Shown here: positions 1 through 7,549 of the stretch, piece after piece
Layout: the number at the start of each line of letters is the position of its first letter
Position numbering within the stretch: the stretch's first letter is position 1
Assembly (NCBI RefSeq): GCF_001625015.1
Contig: NZ_LVWJ02000019.1
Location: 62,001-126,000 of the forward strand
Source of the DNA: Lewinella sp. 4G2
GTDB lineage: Bacteria; Bacteroidota; Bacteroidia; Chitinophagales; Saprospiraceae
Direction of reading: 5' to 3'
Length of the DNA stretch: 64,000 bases
Notes under the pieces: generated by a model
The model's input: the letters and a program-made list of their open reading frames with translations, nothing else
What the model was told of the DNA's origin: nothing
Database searches by the model: none
Made by a program: the position numbers and the translations under genes

Positions 1-38
1 TGTTCCAAACCAGTCCGTAACTCCGCGTCCATCGTCAT
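1..38 (-). CDS. 5' end of a gene running off the window
   Basis: On the minus strand an ATG at 38 opens a frame that reads MTMDAELRTGLE to the window edge. Just upstream on that strand is TACCTTGT, then GGAC, then ATG, resembling the promoter-to-start spacing of several other genes here. Only twelve codons are visible, so the product cannot be named. A second in-frame ATG two codons later could be the start instead. This is an inference from promoter-like context. Confidence 0.4.
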   Translation of the reverse strand, partial: MTMDAELRTGLE

Positions 39-68
39 GTCCACAAGGTACGGTGGGCCGGGGAAGTG

Positions 69-76
69 TACCTTTG
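69..76 (+). promoter_or_regulatory. Bacteroidota -7 promoter box TAnnTTTG
   Basis: TACCTTTG matches the Bacteroidota primary sigma -7 consensus exactly. It faces the DUF3109 gene about 100 nt downstream. No clear TTG -33 element is visible, so support is moderate. Confidence 0.45.
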
Positions 77-182
77 CGGCCATTCAAGGCCCTTCCGATT
101 TTGGCGGGGAATACCAGTAAAGCGGTGAGTCAGGACGAGCTAATTGTTACGACCAGTTTTCCGCTTCGAATAAGGAAAGACC

Positions 183-761
183 ATGTACCTCATCCAGGAT
201 ATTTTCGTGAGCGACGAAGTGACCGACGAGCAATTTGCCTGCAACCTCAACGCCTGCAAGGGAGCCTGCTGCTGGGAAGGCGACTTCGGCGCACCCCTCG
301 AAAAAGCGGAACTGGCGGAACTGGAAAACGCCTACGAGCAAGTAAAACCCAACCTGACGCCGGAGGGCATCGCCGCCATCGAAGCCCAGGGCCTCTACAC
401 GAACAGCCCGGAAACCAAGGGTTGGGATACGACGCTCGTCAACGGCGGCGCCTGCGCCTATATGGGCAAGACCGAAGGTGGGATGGCCTATTGCGCCATC
501 GAAAAAACCTACAACGAAGGCAAGATCGGTTGGAAAAAACCCATCAGTTGCCACCTCTACCCCATTCGCGTGAAGAGCAAGCCCGAGGCCAATTTTGAAG
601 CCCTCAATTACGACCGGTGGGACATCTGCTCCGCCGCCTGCACCAAGGGCCAACGGGAAAAGATCCGCGTTTTTGAGTTCGCCAAACCTGCCCTCATCCG
701 CAAGTACGGCGAAGACTGGTACGCGGAACTGGAAGCGGCCGTGAACCGGAAGGAAGAGTAA
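183..761 (+). CDS. DUF3109 family cysteine-rich protein
   Basis: 192 residues, starting MYLIQDIFVSDEVTDEQFAC. The motif ACKGACCWEGDFGAPL at about 24-40, plus further cysteines (CAYMG near 96, YCAIEK, SCHLYP, DICSAAC), is the hallmark of the DUF3109 family common in Bacteroidota. The arrangement resembles YkgJ-type metal or Fe-S cluster proteins, but the biochemical role is unknown. No signal peptide or membrane segment, so it should be cytoplasmic. It is transcribed alone; the next gene is on the opposite strand 35 bp away. Family assignment is confident; function is not. Confidence 0.85.
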   Translation: MYLIQDIFVSDEVTDEQFACNLNACKGACCWEGDFGAPLEKAELAELENAYEQVKPNLTPEGIAAIEAQGLYTNSPETKGWDTTLVNGGACAYMGKTEGGMAYCAIEKTYNEGKIGWKKPISCHLYPIRVKSKPEANFEALNYDRWDICSAACTKGQREKIRVFEFAKPALIRKYGEDWYAELEAAVNRKEE

Positions 762-796
762 AAATGATTGGGTTCATGCCCAATACTCAGCAAGCA

Positions 797-1333
797 CTAG
801 AGCGCCGCTTCGGCGAATTTCTGCAGGAAACCGCGGACTTCCTCCGGCTTCCACACCTGCGTCGTCGCGTTGCGACTTACGGCGGTGTATTTGATCATGA
901 GTGGCTTCGCACCGGCTACGTAAATGGTGTTATCGTCAACGATGCGTGCAGAGTTGCCCTTAATGGTGAGCTCCTCTCCCGCTTTGGCGCCCGCGACCTT
1001 GTCGATCACCGTCTGGCGGCCATTTGGCTTCTTGGGAAACTCAATAATAAGCTGGCTGGACCAATTGCTTCCATCAATATCGTACTGGCAAGAATAGAAA
1101 GAGGTAACGGATCGCTGTCCGGGCAAGGGGAAGGTCACGTCCACCGGCAGAATGGCCTGTACTTCTTCCTGCGTCAGCGCACCACATTCGGGGGGTGGCG
1201 GGGCCATCATGGCCAGTTTTTCCTCGTTCGTCAGTTTCTTCTTACCGTTGGGCAGCAGTTCTTCCGCGGCCGGAGCGTCATTCTTACAGCCGCAAAAAGT
1301 CAGGGCGAGGAGGAGTAGCAGGCAGTATCTCAT
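797..1333 (-). CDS. predicted lipoprotein of unknown function
   Basis: 178 residues. The N-terminus MRYCLLLLLALTFCGCKND is a short hydrophobic signal ending in a cysteine compatible with lipoprotein processing, although the lipobox (FCGC) is not ideal. A proline run follows (APPPPECG, about 44-51), then a compact domain with CGALTQEEV and a second cysteine in YSCQYD. This two-cysteine pattern loosely recalls DUF3558-type lipoproteins, but I would not assign it. Upstream on its strand lies a near-match -7 box (TACCTTCG, around 1353-1360). It lies downstream of hppD, separated by a heptamer hairpin, so probably a separate transcript. Confidence 0.75.
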   Translation of the reverse strand: MRYCLLLLLALTFCGCKNDAPAAEELLPNGKKKLTNEEKLAMMAPPPPECGALTQEEVQAILPVDVTFPLPGQRSVTSFYSCQYDIDGSNWSSQLIIEFPKKPNGRQTVIDKVAGAKAGEELTIKGNSARIVDDNTIYVAGAKPLMIKYTAVSRNATTQVWKPEEVRGFLQKFAEAAL

Positions 1334-1364
1334 CGGAGTTGATTTGAGCCGCGAAGGTAAAGAT

Positions 1365-1435
1365 TAGTCTGTAGTCTGTAGTCTACAGTCTGTAGTCACC
1401 AGACTATAGACTATAGACTGCAGACTATAGACTAT
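1365..1435. repeat. heptamer-word hairpin (TAGTCTG family)
   Basis: Five tandem 7-nt units beginning TAGTCTG (1365-1399), one base, then five units of the complementary word AGACTAT (1401-1435). The two arms fold on each other. The last units overlap the TAA stop of hppD (1435-1437). Position at the 3' end of hppD suggests a transcription terminator, but there is no T-run. Confidence 0.85.
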
Positions 1436-2574
1436 TAAAGCGTTCCCCGCAAAGCCTGCTCCCGCTCAATCGCTTCGAAGAGCGCCTTGAAGTTCCCCTT
1501 GCCGAAACTCGTCGCACCCTTGCGTTGGATGATTTCGAAAAAGACCGTCGGCCGAGGCTGGACGGGTTTGGTAAAGATCTGGAGGAGGTAGCCTTCGTCG
1601 TCGCGGTCCACGAGGATACCAAGTTTGCGGAGGGGTTCGAGGTCCTCGTCGATATCGCCGACGCGTTCGAGGAGGGTATCGTAGTAGCTATCCGGTACGC
1701 GAAGGAATTCGATACCGCGGTCGCGCAGGGCGGTTACGGTGCTGATTACGTCGTCGGTCGCCACGGCGATATGTTGGATGCCGGGGCCGTTGTGGAACTC
1801 GAGGTACTCCTCGATCTGGCTCTTTTTCAGGCCCGGTGCCGGCTCGTTGATGGGGAACTTGACGCGGCCGTTGCCGTTGCTCATCACCTTGCTCATCAGG
1901 GCGGTGTACTTGGTGGAGATGTCCTTATCGTCGAAACAGATCAGTTGCTTGAAATCCATCACGTCGGCGTACCAATTTACCCAGGTGTTCATCTCGCCGA
2001 GGCCCACGTTGCTCACCATGTGGTCAATAAATTTCAGGCCGACGGGTTCGGCGCGGTAGGCGGGTTCCCAGGCTTCGTAGCCGGGCAGGAAGGTGCCGTT
2101 GTAGTTCTTCCGTTCTACGAATTCGTGGATGGTGTCGCCGAAGGTTTGAATTTGGGCGCGGACGCAGGTGCCGTGTTCGTCGGAGCTGACGCTGGGCTCG
2201 GAGACGGGTACTGCCCCTCGTTCAACGGCAGTCTCGAACGACCATTTCGCGTCCTCCACCCAAAGGGCTACGCACCGGACGGTATCCCCGTGGAGATCGT
2301 GCAAGCGCCCAACCTCCGTACCGGGCTGGAGGGGGGAGGTGAGAATGAGGCGGATCTTATCCTGGACCACCACGTAACTCTCCGTATCCTTCGCCCCGGA
2401 GCTCAGCCCGCGGTAAGCCAGGGGTTGGAAGCCCATCGCCGAGATGTAGAAGTGAGCCGCCTGGCGGGAATTTCCAACGTAGAGGTGGACGTAATCCGTA
2501 CCGAGCAGGGGGAAGTTGTCGGTAGCAATCACGTCGGTAGAATGGGCGTCAGTAGCGGGGATGGTAGGGTTCAT
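1435..2574 (-). CDS. hppD: 4-hydroxyphenylpyruvate dioxygenase
   Basis: 379 residues, the usual length. It converts 4-hydroxyphenylpyruvate to homogentisate in tyrosine degradation. Two VOC domains are visible (about 24-155 and 180-345). The Fe(II) facial triad is readable: His185 in FIDHMV, His268 in GIQHIA and Glu347 in VFFEIIQRKG. The C-terminal helix GKGNFKALFEAIEREQ that closes the active site is present. The start MNPTIPATDAHSTDV gives an unstructured leader, as in relatives. A perfect -7 box lies about 37 nt upstream. No homogentisate dioxygenase is adjacent, so the rest of the pathway must be elsewhere. Confidence 0.95.
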   Translation of the reverse strand: MNPTIPATDAHSTDVIATDNFPLLGTDYVHLYVGNSRQAAHFYISAMGFQPLAYRGLSSGAKDTESYVVVQDKIRLILTSPLQPGTEVGRLHDLHGDTVRCVALWVEDAKWSFETAVERGAVPVSEPSVSSDEHGTCVRAQIQTFGDTIHEFVERKNYNGTFLPGYEAWEPAYRAEPVGLKFIDHMVSNVGLGEMNTWVNWYADVMDFKQLICFDDKDISTKYTALMSKVMSNGNGRVKFPINEPAPGLKKSQIEEYLEFHNGPGIQHIAVATDDVISTVTALRDRGIEFLRVPDSYYDTLLERVGDIDEDLEPLRKLGILVDRDDEGYLLQIFTKPVQPRPTVFFEIIQRKGATSFGKGNFKALFEAIEREQALRGTL

Positions 2575-2610
2575 GGAAGGAAATACTTGTCAGGTCAACA
2601 ATTAGTGGCG

Positions 2611-2618
2611 CAAAGGTA
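2611..2618 (-). promoter_or_regulatory. -7 box of hppD promoter
   Basis: Reads TACCTTTG on the minus strand, 37 nt before the hppD ATG; a weak TTA is the only candidate for the -33 element. Confidence 0.6.
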
Positions 2619-2707
2619 GGCTTATTCTCTTAACGTAGTTCCGGATGGATGAGGTATTTATCTTTTGGCGGGACTCAATCGTAAAGGTTTCGTTGCGCCC
2701 GGCGTTC

Positions 2708-2715
2708 TATCTTTC
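2708..2715 (+). promoter_or_regulatory. -7 box directly before an ATG (leaderless pattern)
   Basis: TATCTTTC is followed by CGCT and then the ATG at 2720. Transcription would start at or next to the start codon. It also argues against a start further upstream in the same frame. Confidence 0.5.
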
Positions 2716-2719
2716 CGCT

Positions 2720-3757
2720 ATGGATAAATTCAATTGGGCCATCCTGGGTTTGGGCAACATCGCGGGAAAGTTTGCCGAAGACCTTCCCCTCATCGAAGGA
2801 GCTCACCTCGCCGCGGTCGGCAGCCGTTCACTGGAACGGGCGCAGGCCTTTGCGGATAACCACGGAGCGGAGTACGCCGCCGGCACCTACGCGGGCATCT
2901 TCGAAGGGCCTCGGATTGATGCGGTCTACATCGCCACCCCACACGTCCAACACCTAGAGTTAACGCTGATGTGTTTGGAGCGGGGCGTCCCAGTCCTGTG
3001 CGAGAAACCTCTTGGCCTCAACCTTTCCGAGGTAGAGGAGATGGTGGCGAAGGCCCGGTCCACCGGCACCTATTTGATGGAGGCTTTGTGGACGCGTTTT
3101 CTCCCCTCCACGCTGAAGGTGCAGGAACTCATTGCTTCCGGAGCGATTGGGGAAGTGCTGTCGGTCCGGTCCGATTTTGGCTTTCGGGCGAATGATTTGG
3201 AGGTGGCCCTCTCCCCCACTTCCTTAGCACCCGCGGCAGCGCCCAATTTGGCCCGCAACAGAATTTTAAACCCCGATTTAGGTGGCGGCGCGCTGCTGGA
3301 TATTGGCATTTACCCGCAATTCCTCTCCCAATTTTTGTTGGGTGAACCGACGGAAATTAACGCCGTGGCCCGCCTCTCGCCCCAGGGCGTGGATTTGGAT
3401 ACGTCCGTAACCTGTCACCACGCCGGCGGGCAACTGAGCCATAATTATAGTACGGTACTGGGCCGCACGAAAACGGAAGCCCTGATCTTAGGGACGACCG
3501 GCAGCATCCACTGGCACCCGCGCTGGCACGAGCCGAGTAGCTTCAGTATCCTCCGTGGCAAAAATGACCCGCCGGAGAATTTCTATTTCGACTACGGTGG
3601 CGCGAATGGGTATAAGTACGAAGCGGAGGCGGTGATGGCGGATGTACGGGCCGGGCGTTCGGAGAATGCGCTTTGGGGCTTGGAGGATTCTTTGGCTTTG
3701 CATCGGACGCTGACCGCAATCAGGACTATTATTGGCTTGCGTTATCCTCAGGGATAG
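2720..3757 (+). CDS. Gfo/Idh/MocA family NAD(P)-dependent oxidoreductase
   Basis: 345 residues from MDKFNWAILGLGNIAGKFAE. The Rossmann motif GLGNIAG is at 10-16 and CEKPLGLN (about 95-102) carries the conserved Lys of the family; GGGALLDIGIYP begins the C-terminal sheet domain. The pattern resembles trans-dihydrodiol/xylose dehydrogenase-like members, but the substrate cannot be read from sequence. I chose ATG 2720 because the in-frame ATG at 2645 would put the promoter box inside the coding region. Odd feature: a loop before NPDLGGG contains LAPAAAPN, encoded by a copy of the dispersed 17-bp word. The stop is only 1 bp from the stop of the converging toxin-like gene. Confidence 0.85.
   Translation: MDKFNWAILGLGNIAGKFAEDLPLIEGAHLAAVGSRSLERAQAFADNHGAEYAAGTYAGIFEGPRIDAVYIATPHVQHLELTLMCLERGVPVLCEKPLGLNLSEVEEMVAKARSTGTYLMEALWTRFLPSTLKVQELIASGAIGEVLSVRSDFGFRANDLEVALSPTSLAPAAAPNLARNRILNPDLGGGALLDIGIYPQFLSQFLLGEPTEINAVARLSPQGVDLDTSVTCHHAGGQLSHNYSTVLGRTKTEALILGTTGSIHWHPRWHEPSSFSILRGKNDPPENFYFDYGGANGYKYEAEAVMADVRAGRSENALWGLEDSLALHRTLTAIRTIIGLRYPQG
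3227..3243 (+). repeat. 17-bp dispersed word, copy 1 (intragenic)
   Basis: GCACCCGCGGCAGCGCC, one base off the consensus, inside the MocA-family gene. In frame it encodes APAAAP. Confidence 0.85.
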
Positions 3758-3758
3758 C

Positions 3759-4214
3759 TTAGGCAGATTCGCCCATCGCCAGCAAAGCTTTTTCGAATAA
3801 GGTATCAGAAAGCCAGAACCCATCATCGACCAAATCCTGAAGAACGTCTTTACCGTTCTTGATCAGGCCCCGCTGCTTAGCGAGAATTACTAAGCCGATG
3901 GTGCCAATGAAGGAGATCGATAAACTGGCCGCCTGCTTGCGACCTTTGATTTCATCTATGATTAGCCGCGCGTCATCTATATCACTCGCTATCGCAAGAG
4001 CGCTTGCTTCACCTGCATCGAGACGCTCACGAAACGATTCGTAAAGAGTTTTGGAATAGTTAGTCTCTACCTGAATCCAATCTGGCAGACTATGATAAAT
4101 TTCACCTCTCACTACATCTGTAATGATGACCGTATCAAATAAATCTCGCAGTAAATCCAGTCTCTGTATGCCGATTAGCGCGATGATCGGGCTACTATCT
4201 GCAATAATTATCAT
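3759..4214 (-). CDS. DUF3368 PIN-superfamily toxin-like protein
   Basis: 151 residues. N-terminal IIIADSSPIIALIGI carries the first conserved Asp of a PIN-like nuclease fold; LDAGEASALAIASD (about 68-81) and ARLIIDE (about 84-90) supply further acidic positions. This is the DUF3368 layout, usually paired with UPF0175. Here the upstream UPF0175 gene ends TAA immediately followed by this ATG, so the two are translationally coupled. Role is inferred as the RNase toxin half of a type II module. The pair looks more A/T-rich than its neighbours, consistent with acquisition. Confidence 0.8.
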   Translation of the reverse strand: MIIIADSSPIIALIGIQRLDLLRDLFDTVIITDVVRGEIYHSLPDWIQVETNYSKTLYESFRERLDAGEASALAIASDIDDARLIIDEIKGRKQAASLSISFIGTIGLVILAKQRGLIKNGKDVLQDLVDDGFWLSDTLFEKALLAMGESA

Positions 4215-4439
4215 TTAGAATTCCGATAGATTATCTAACTCCTCTTGTACTTCATATTGTACAAAAGACACGCCCTGATCTCCGAGGCCACGCATAAATT
4301 CCTCCTTGGTGATCCCAACGATTTCGGCACCCTGCGCTAAAGAGATCCTCTGGTCGCCGTACAACTTTGCGGCGAGCGACATCTTGATCTCCTTTTCGGA
4401 AAGATGGACGTTATCCGGCACGTGAATATTTATGCTCAT
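4215..4439 (-). CDS. UPF0175 family antitoxin-like protein
   Basis: 74 residues. The body reads LAAKLYGDQRISLAQGAEIV then GITKEEFM, the UPF0175 signature of a small helix-turn-helix protein. The N-terminal MSINIHVPDNVHLSE is a short beta strand typical of such antitoxins. It is first in the two-gene unit; its stop abuts the DUF3368 start. Probably autoregulatory, as is usual for such pairs (inference). A possible -7 sequence (TAGATTTT on the minus strand) lies in the gap before ilvE. Confidence 0.8.
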   Translation of the reverse strand: MSINIHVPDNVHLSEKEIKMSLAAKLYGDQRISLAQGAEIVGITKEEFMRGLGDQGVSFVQYEVQEELDNLSEF

Positions 4440-4481
4440 ATCACAAGAACTGAAAATCTACCAGTAGAGTTGCCGAAGCAG

Positions 4482-5549
4482 CTACAGCTTCACAATCCAC
4501 CCAAACTTATCCGCCACCTTACCCGTCCGCAGTCCGTCGATGTATTTCTTCAGCATTGGGCCAATCTTGCGGTCTTCAACGGCCGGCAACGTCATCAATT
4601 TATCGCCGTACTGTAACTCCGCTACGTGGCTGACCACGGCGGCAGTACCCGCACCGAACATCTCCTGTAGCGTACCGGCTTCGTGCGCGGCTACGATCTC
4701 GTCAATCTCGATGACGCGCTCCGTAACGGTGTATCCCTTATCGCGGAGAATGGTAATGAAATTCTTCTTGGTAATCCCCTTCAGGATCGCACCGTCTTCA
4801 GCCGGAGTGATGACCTCGCCGTCGATGACGAAGAAGATATTCATAGTGCCGACTTCCTGGATCTGGGTCATGTTGGGGCCACCCATCCAGACGACCTGGT
4901 CAAATCCCTTCTTCTGGGCTAGGTGAGCGGGTAAGAGGCTCGCCGCGTAGTTACCAGCCGCCTTCGCTTCACCCGTGCCACCAGGGACGGCGCGGACAAA
5001 ATCCTGCTCCACCACCAAACGAACCGGTTTGGCGTAGTACGGACCAACCGGCGCCGTAAAGATGCAGAACCGGTAAGTCTCACTCGGGCGCACGCCGATG
5101 AATTCATCCGTCGCAAACATGTAGGGACGGAGGTAAAGGGCGCTTCCTTCCGCCGGTGGGATCCAATCACGATCGAGGGACACCAATTGGCTGACGGCCT
5201 CGACGAACCGGTCCTCGGGGAACTCCGCCATCATGAGGCGGCGGGCGCTGGCGTTGATGCGCTTGGCGTGGTCGCCGGGGCTGAGGAGCGCGGGTGTGCC
5301 GTCGTCCAGTTTGCTGGCCTTCATCCCTTCAAAAATGGCCTGCCCGTAGTGCAGCACCATGCTCGCTGGGTGGATGGTGAAATGACCGAAGGGAACGATG
5401 CGGTCGTTCGTCCACTCGCCGTCCTTATAGTCACTGACGAACATGTGGTCCGAGAAAATCTTGCCGAAGGGGAGGTTGTCCCAATCCACGGTGGACACGC
5501 GGCTCTGCTGTACTTTTTCTACGTGGATCGATGGCGTGGTGACGGTCAT
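4482..5549 (-). CDS. ilvE: branched-chain amino acid aminotransferase
   Basis: 355 residues, class IV PLP aminotransferase of the BCAT2-like length class. It transfers the amino group between Leu/Ile/Val and 2-oxoglutarate. Visible marks: LHYGQAIFEGMKA (67-79), LYLRPYMFATDE (139-149), Lys196 in GGTGEAKAAGNYA as the PLP Schiff-base residue, and GITKKNFI in the C-terminal half, which usually binds the cofactor phosphate. Complete. A near-match -7 box (TACCTTTA) lies about 30 nt upstream. No other ilv genes are nearby. Confidence 0.95.
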   Translation of the reverse strand: MTVTTPSIHVEKVQQSRVSTVDWDNLPFGKIFSDHMFVSDYKDGEWTNDRIVPFGHFTIHPASMVLHYGQAIFEGMKASKLDDGTPALLSPGDHAKRINASARRLMMAEFPEDRFVEAVSQLVSLDRDWIPPAEGSALYLRPYMFATDEFIGVRPSETYRFCIFTAPVGPYYAKPVRLVVEQDFVRAVPGGTGEAKAAGNYAASLLPAHLAQKKGFDQVVWMGGPNMTQIQEVGTMNIFFVIDGEVITPAEDGAILKGITKKNFITILRDKGYTVTERVIEIDEIVAAHEAGTLQEMFGAGTAAVVSHVAELQYGDKLMTLPAVEDRKIGPMLKKYIDGLRTGKVADKFGWIVKL

Positions 5550-5668
5550 GACGGATCTATTTAAAGGTTATGGGAGCCTAAAGGTAGGGCATTAACTGGA
5601 GTTTCATCACCATCCATACGTTGCCGTACCACCAGAATATCTGACACTTTCAGCCCACCCTTTCGCCG

Positions 5669-5676
5669 TAATTTTG
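5669..5676 (+). promoter_or_regulatory. -7 box directly before an ATG (leaderless pattern)
   Basis: TAATTTTG, an exact TAnnTTTG match, then CGGT and the ATG at 5681. The predicted mRNA would have essentially no 5' leader. Confidence 0.6.
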
Positions 5677-5680
5677 CGGT

Positions 5681-6127
5681 ATGGACCTCTTCCCCCGCAT
5701 TGACCTCATCACCCTGCCCACCATCGAAAACACATCGGTTGGAGACTTGCAAGCAAATCCGGAAAAACGGGTCCTGATTGTCTACGACGAAGGCCTGGAT
5801 TTTATTCAGCGCGTCCTTGCCGCGGCGGGTTACGACCAACCAGGGGAGCAAATTCACTTTTTGCAGGCTGCTAAGGATGATGAAGATGGCCTTGACTTAA
5901 GCGGCCTTATCCACCGGCTGGAGGTCAACAAAATTTGTCTCTTTGGCCAGGATTTGCCGAAACTGGGACTTCACTTTTCCGTGTCGCCCTACTTTCCCCT
6001 CAAGCTAGCAGGTAGGACGTACATGACCTGCCCTTCGGCGGCGACTATTGCGGCGGATAAGGAGCGGGGCGACAACAAATCCAGCCGGGCGCTCTGGGGT
6101 GGGATCAAACAGGCATTTGCCCGGTAG
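5681..6127 (+). CDS. small unknown protein, possible HolD-like fold
   Basis: 148 residues, MDLFPRIDLITLPTIENT. Acidic, no signal peptide or membrane segment. I do not recognise a named family with certainty. The order of elements (EKRVLIVYDEG strand, then KICLFGQDLPKLG, then TCPSAATIAADKERGDNKS and RALWGGIKQAF at the end) parallels the layout of DNA polymerase III psi subunits, whose last helix reads similarly (ANPTARAALWQQI in E. coli HolD). That parallel is a pattern-based guess. Transcribed divergently from ilvE, with its own exact -7 box. Confidence 0.75.
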   Translation: MDLFPRIDLITLPTIENTSVGDLQANPEKRVLIVYDEGLDFIQRVLAAAGYDQPGEQIHFLQAAKDDEDGLDLSGLIHRLEVNKICLFGQDLPKLGLHFSVSPYFPLKLAGRTYMTCPSAATIAADKERGDNKSSRALWGGIKQAFAR

Positions 6128-6207
6128 TAGGTCCAGCATCACTCAACTTTTGGGGTAGCTCGCGCTTTCATGCGGTAGCCTTCTACCACACCACAAAAGC
6201 CAGATTC

Positions 6208-6945
6208 ATGTCCAGTTTAGCCAATAAAGTTGCCCTTGTCACCGGTGCTTCCCGCGGGATCGGTGCCGCCACCGCCGAGCACTTAGCCGCCGAGGGCGCG
6301 GCCGTTGCCATCACTTACAACCGGAGCGCGGAGGAGGCCGAGCAGGTCGTCGCCAGGATCAAAGCAGCGGGTGGAACGGCCAAAGCTTTCCAATCGGACG
6401 CCGGTAACCCGGAGGACAACGCGGCCCTCATCGAAGCCGTGATCGCGGCCTTCGGCCAGTTGGACATCCTCGTCAACAACGCAGGCGTATTTGTCGGCGG
6501 ATCCATCGAGCGCGGCGATCTCGACGTGCTTACCAAAAACTACACAGTCAACGTTCAGGGCGTTTACGCCACTACACTTGCGGCGATTCCCCACCTGAAG
6601 TCGGGTGGCCGCATCATCAATATTGGCTCGGTGACGGGCATGAAGGGTACGGCGCTCTTCAGCGCTTACGGTGCCACGAAGGCCGCCGTCGCTTCCCTCA
6701 CCCAGTGTTGGGCCAAGGAGTTGGGGCCGCGCAACATCACCGTCAACACCATCCATCCCGGCAGCGTGGACACCTACATGAACCCCGCCGACGGTGAGTA
6801 CGCCGACGCGCAACGGGCCAGCAACGTCTTCAACCGCTACGGCAAACCCTCCGAGATCGCCACGGTCGTCACTTTCCTGGCCGGCCCCGGCGCCTCCTTC
6901 ATCACCGGCGCTAGTATCCCGGTGGATGGTGGTTATACAGCGTAA
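6208..6945 (+). CDS. short-chain dehydrogenase/reductase
   Basis: 245 residues, classical SDR. Cofactor motif TGASRGIG at 12-19, NNAG at 90-93, catalytic Ser141 (INIGSVTG), Tyr154 and Lys158 (YGATK). The ending ITGASIPVDGGYTA is typical of FabG-like enzymes. The bases after the first beta strand (TYNRS) suggest NADP preference. Substrate is not evident. It stands alone; the 3' side runs into repeats and the IS3-family element. Confidence 0.9.
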   Translation: MSSLANKVALVTGASRGIGAATAEHLAAEGAAVAITYNRSAEEAEQVVARIKAAGGTAKAFQSDAGNPEDNAALIEAVIAAFGQLDILVNNAGVFVGGSIERGDLDVLTKNYTVNVQGVYATTLAAIPHLKSGGRIINIGSVTGMKGTALFSAYGATKAAVASLTQCWAKELGPRNITVNTIHPGSVDTYMNPADGEYADAQRASNVFNRYGKPSEIATVVTFLAGPGASFITGASIPVDGGYTA

Positions 6946-6954
6946 GTTGTTTTC

Positions 6955-6968
6955 GGCGCTGCCGCAGG
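6955..6968 (-). repeat. 17-bp dispersed word, copy 2 (partial, intergenic)
   Basis: GGCGCTGCCGCAGG matches the first 14 positions of the word on the minus-strand orientation, then diverges (GTAA). It lies 10 bp after the SDR stop. Confidence 0.75.
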
Positions 6969-6979
6969 GTAAAGATTTT

Positions 6980-7043
6980 AGAAGTTGGACGTTAGATTTT
7001 GGATCGGGACCATCTAAAATCTAGCTTCTAATTTCTAACGTCT
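6980..7043. repeat. heptamer-word hairpin (TTAGAAG / TCTAAAA family)
   Basis: The left arm from about 6979 reads in 7-nt steps TTAGAAG, TTGGACG, TTAGATT, TTGGATC. The right arm from 7013 reads TCTAAAA, TCTAGCT, TCTAATT, TCTAACG. The arms are imperfectly complementary (about 19 of 24). It is downstream of the SDR gene and could terminate transcription. Confidence 0.75.
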
Positions 7044-7049
7044 CAAAAG

Positions 7050-7066
7050 GGCGCTGCCGCAGGTGC
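7050..7066 (-). repeat. 17-bp dispersed word, copy 3 (intergenic)
   Basis: Exact GGCGCTGCCGCAGGTGC, between two heptamer hairpins upstream of the IS element. Confidence 0.9.
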
Positions 7067-7147
7067 GGGGTAAGGATGTTAGACGTTAGAAGTTAGATTT
7101 TAGAGCGGGTTGTCCTAAACCAAATACGTTGACACCAATGCATCGAA

Positions 7148-7549
7148 ATGTCAACAAAAAATCGGAAGATCCGTCCCACCAAGCGCTACGGCGAGTGCTT
7201 CAAACGAGCCCGCGTCAAAGATTTTGAGGAGGGCACCTTTAGTGTCAAGCAAATGGTCCAGCTTTACGGCGTATCTTATCAAACGATCTACAACTGGATC
7301 GCTAAATACAGTAGCATGGCCAAGAAGAATGCCGTTATCGTCGAAGTCCCCAATAGTCAAACTGCTAAGCTTGCAGAACTGCAACGTCAGCTCGCCGAAC
7401 AGCAAGCCCTCCTCGGTCGGATGGCCATTCAACTTGACCACAAAACGAGAATGCTGGCCATTTACGAAGAGGAGATGCCGGAGTTCAAAAAAAAAGCTGC
7501 TTCCACACTGCGCTCAGCCGACTCTTCGAGCAAAAAGAAGAGCCAATGA
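7148..7549 (+). CDS. IS3-family transposase OrfA
   Basis: 133 residues. The N-terminal half has a helix-turn-helix (FSVKQMVQLYGVSYQTIYNW, about 31-50) for binding the terminal repeats; the second half is a leucine/glutamine-rich coiled coil (about 75-110). It ends ATGA, overlapping the orfB start by 4 nt, allowing coupled translation. A run of nine A (7487-7495) near its end encodes three lysines and is a potential -1 slippage site; the -1 frame stays open from there into orfB, so a fused OrfAB is also possible. Confidence 0.92.
   Translation: MSTKNRKIRPTKRYGECFKRARVKDFEEGTFSVKQMVQLYGVSYQTIYNWIAKYSSMAKKNAVIVEVPNSQTAKLAELQRQLAEQQALLGRMAIQLDHKTRMLAIYEEEMPEFKKKAASTLRSADSSSKKKSQ

Noticed and set aside
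1525..2619. Long open frame antisense to hppD, and similar antisense frames under the giant adhesins
   Set aside because: Mirror images of GC-rich coding sequence; no family motifs, and the sense genes are certain.
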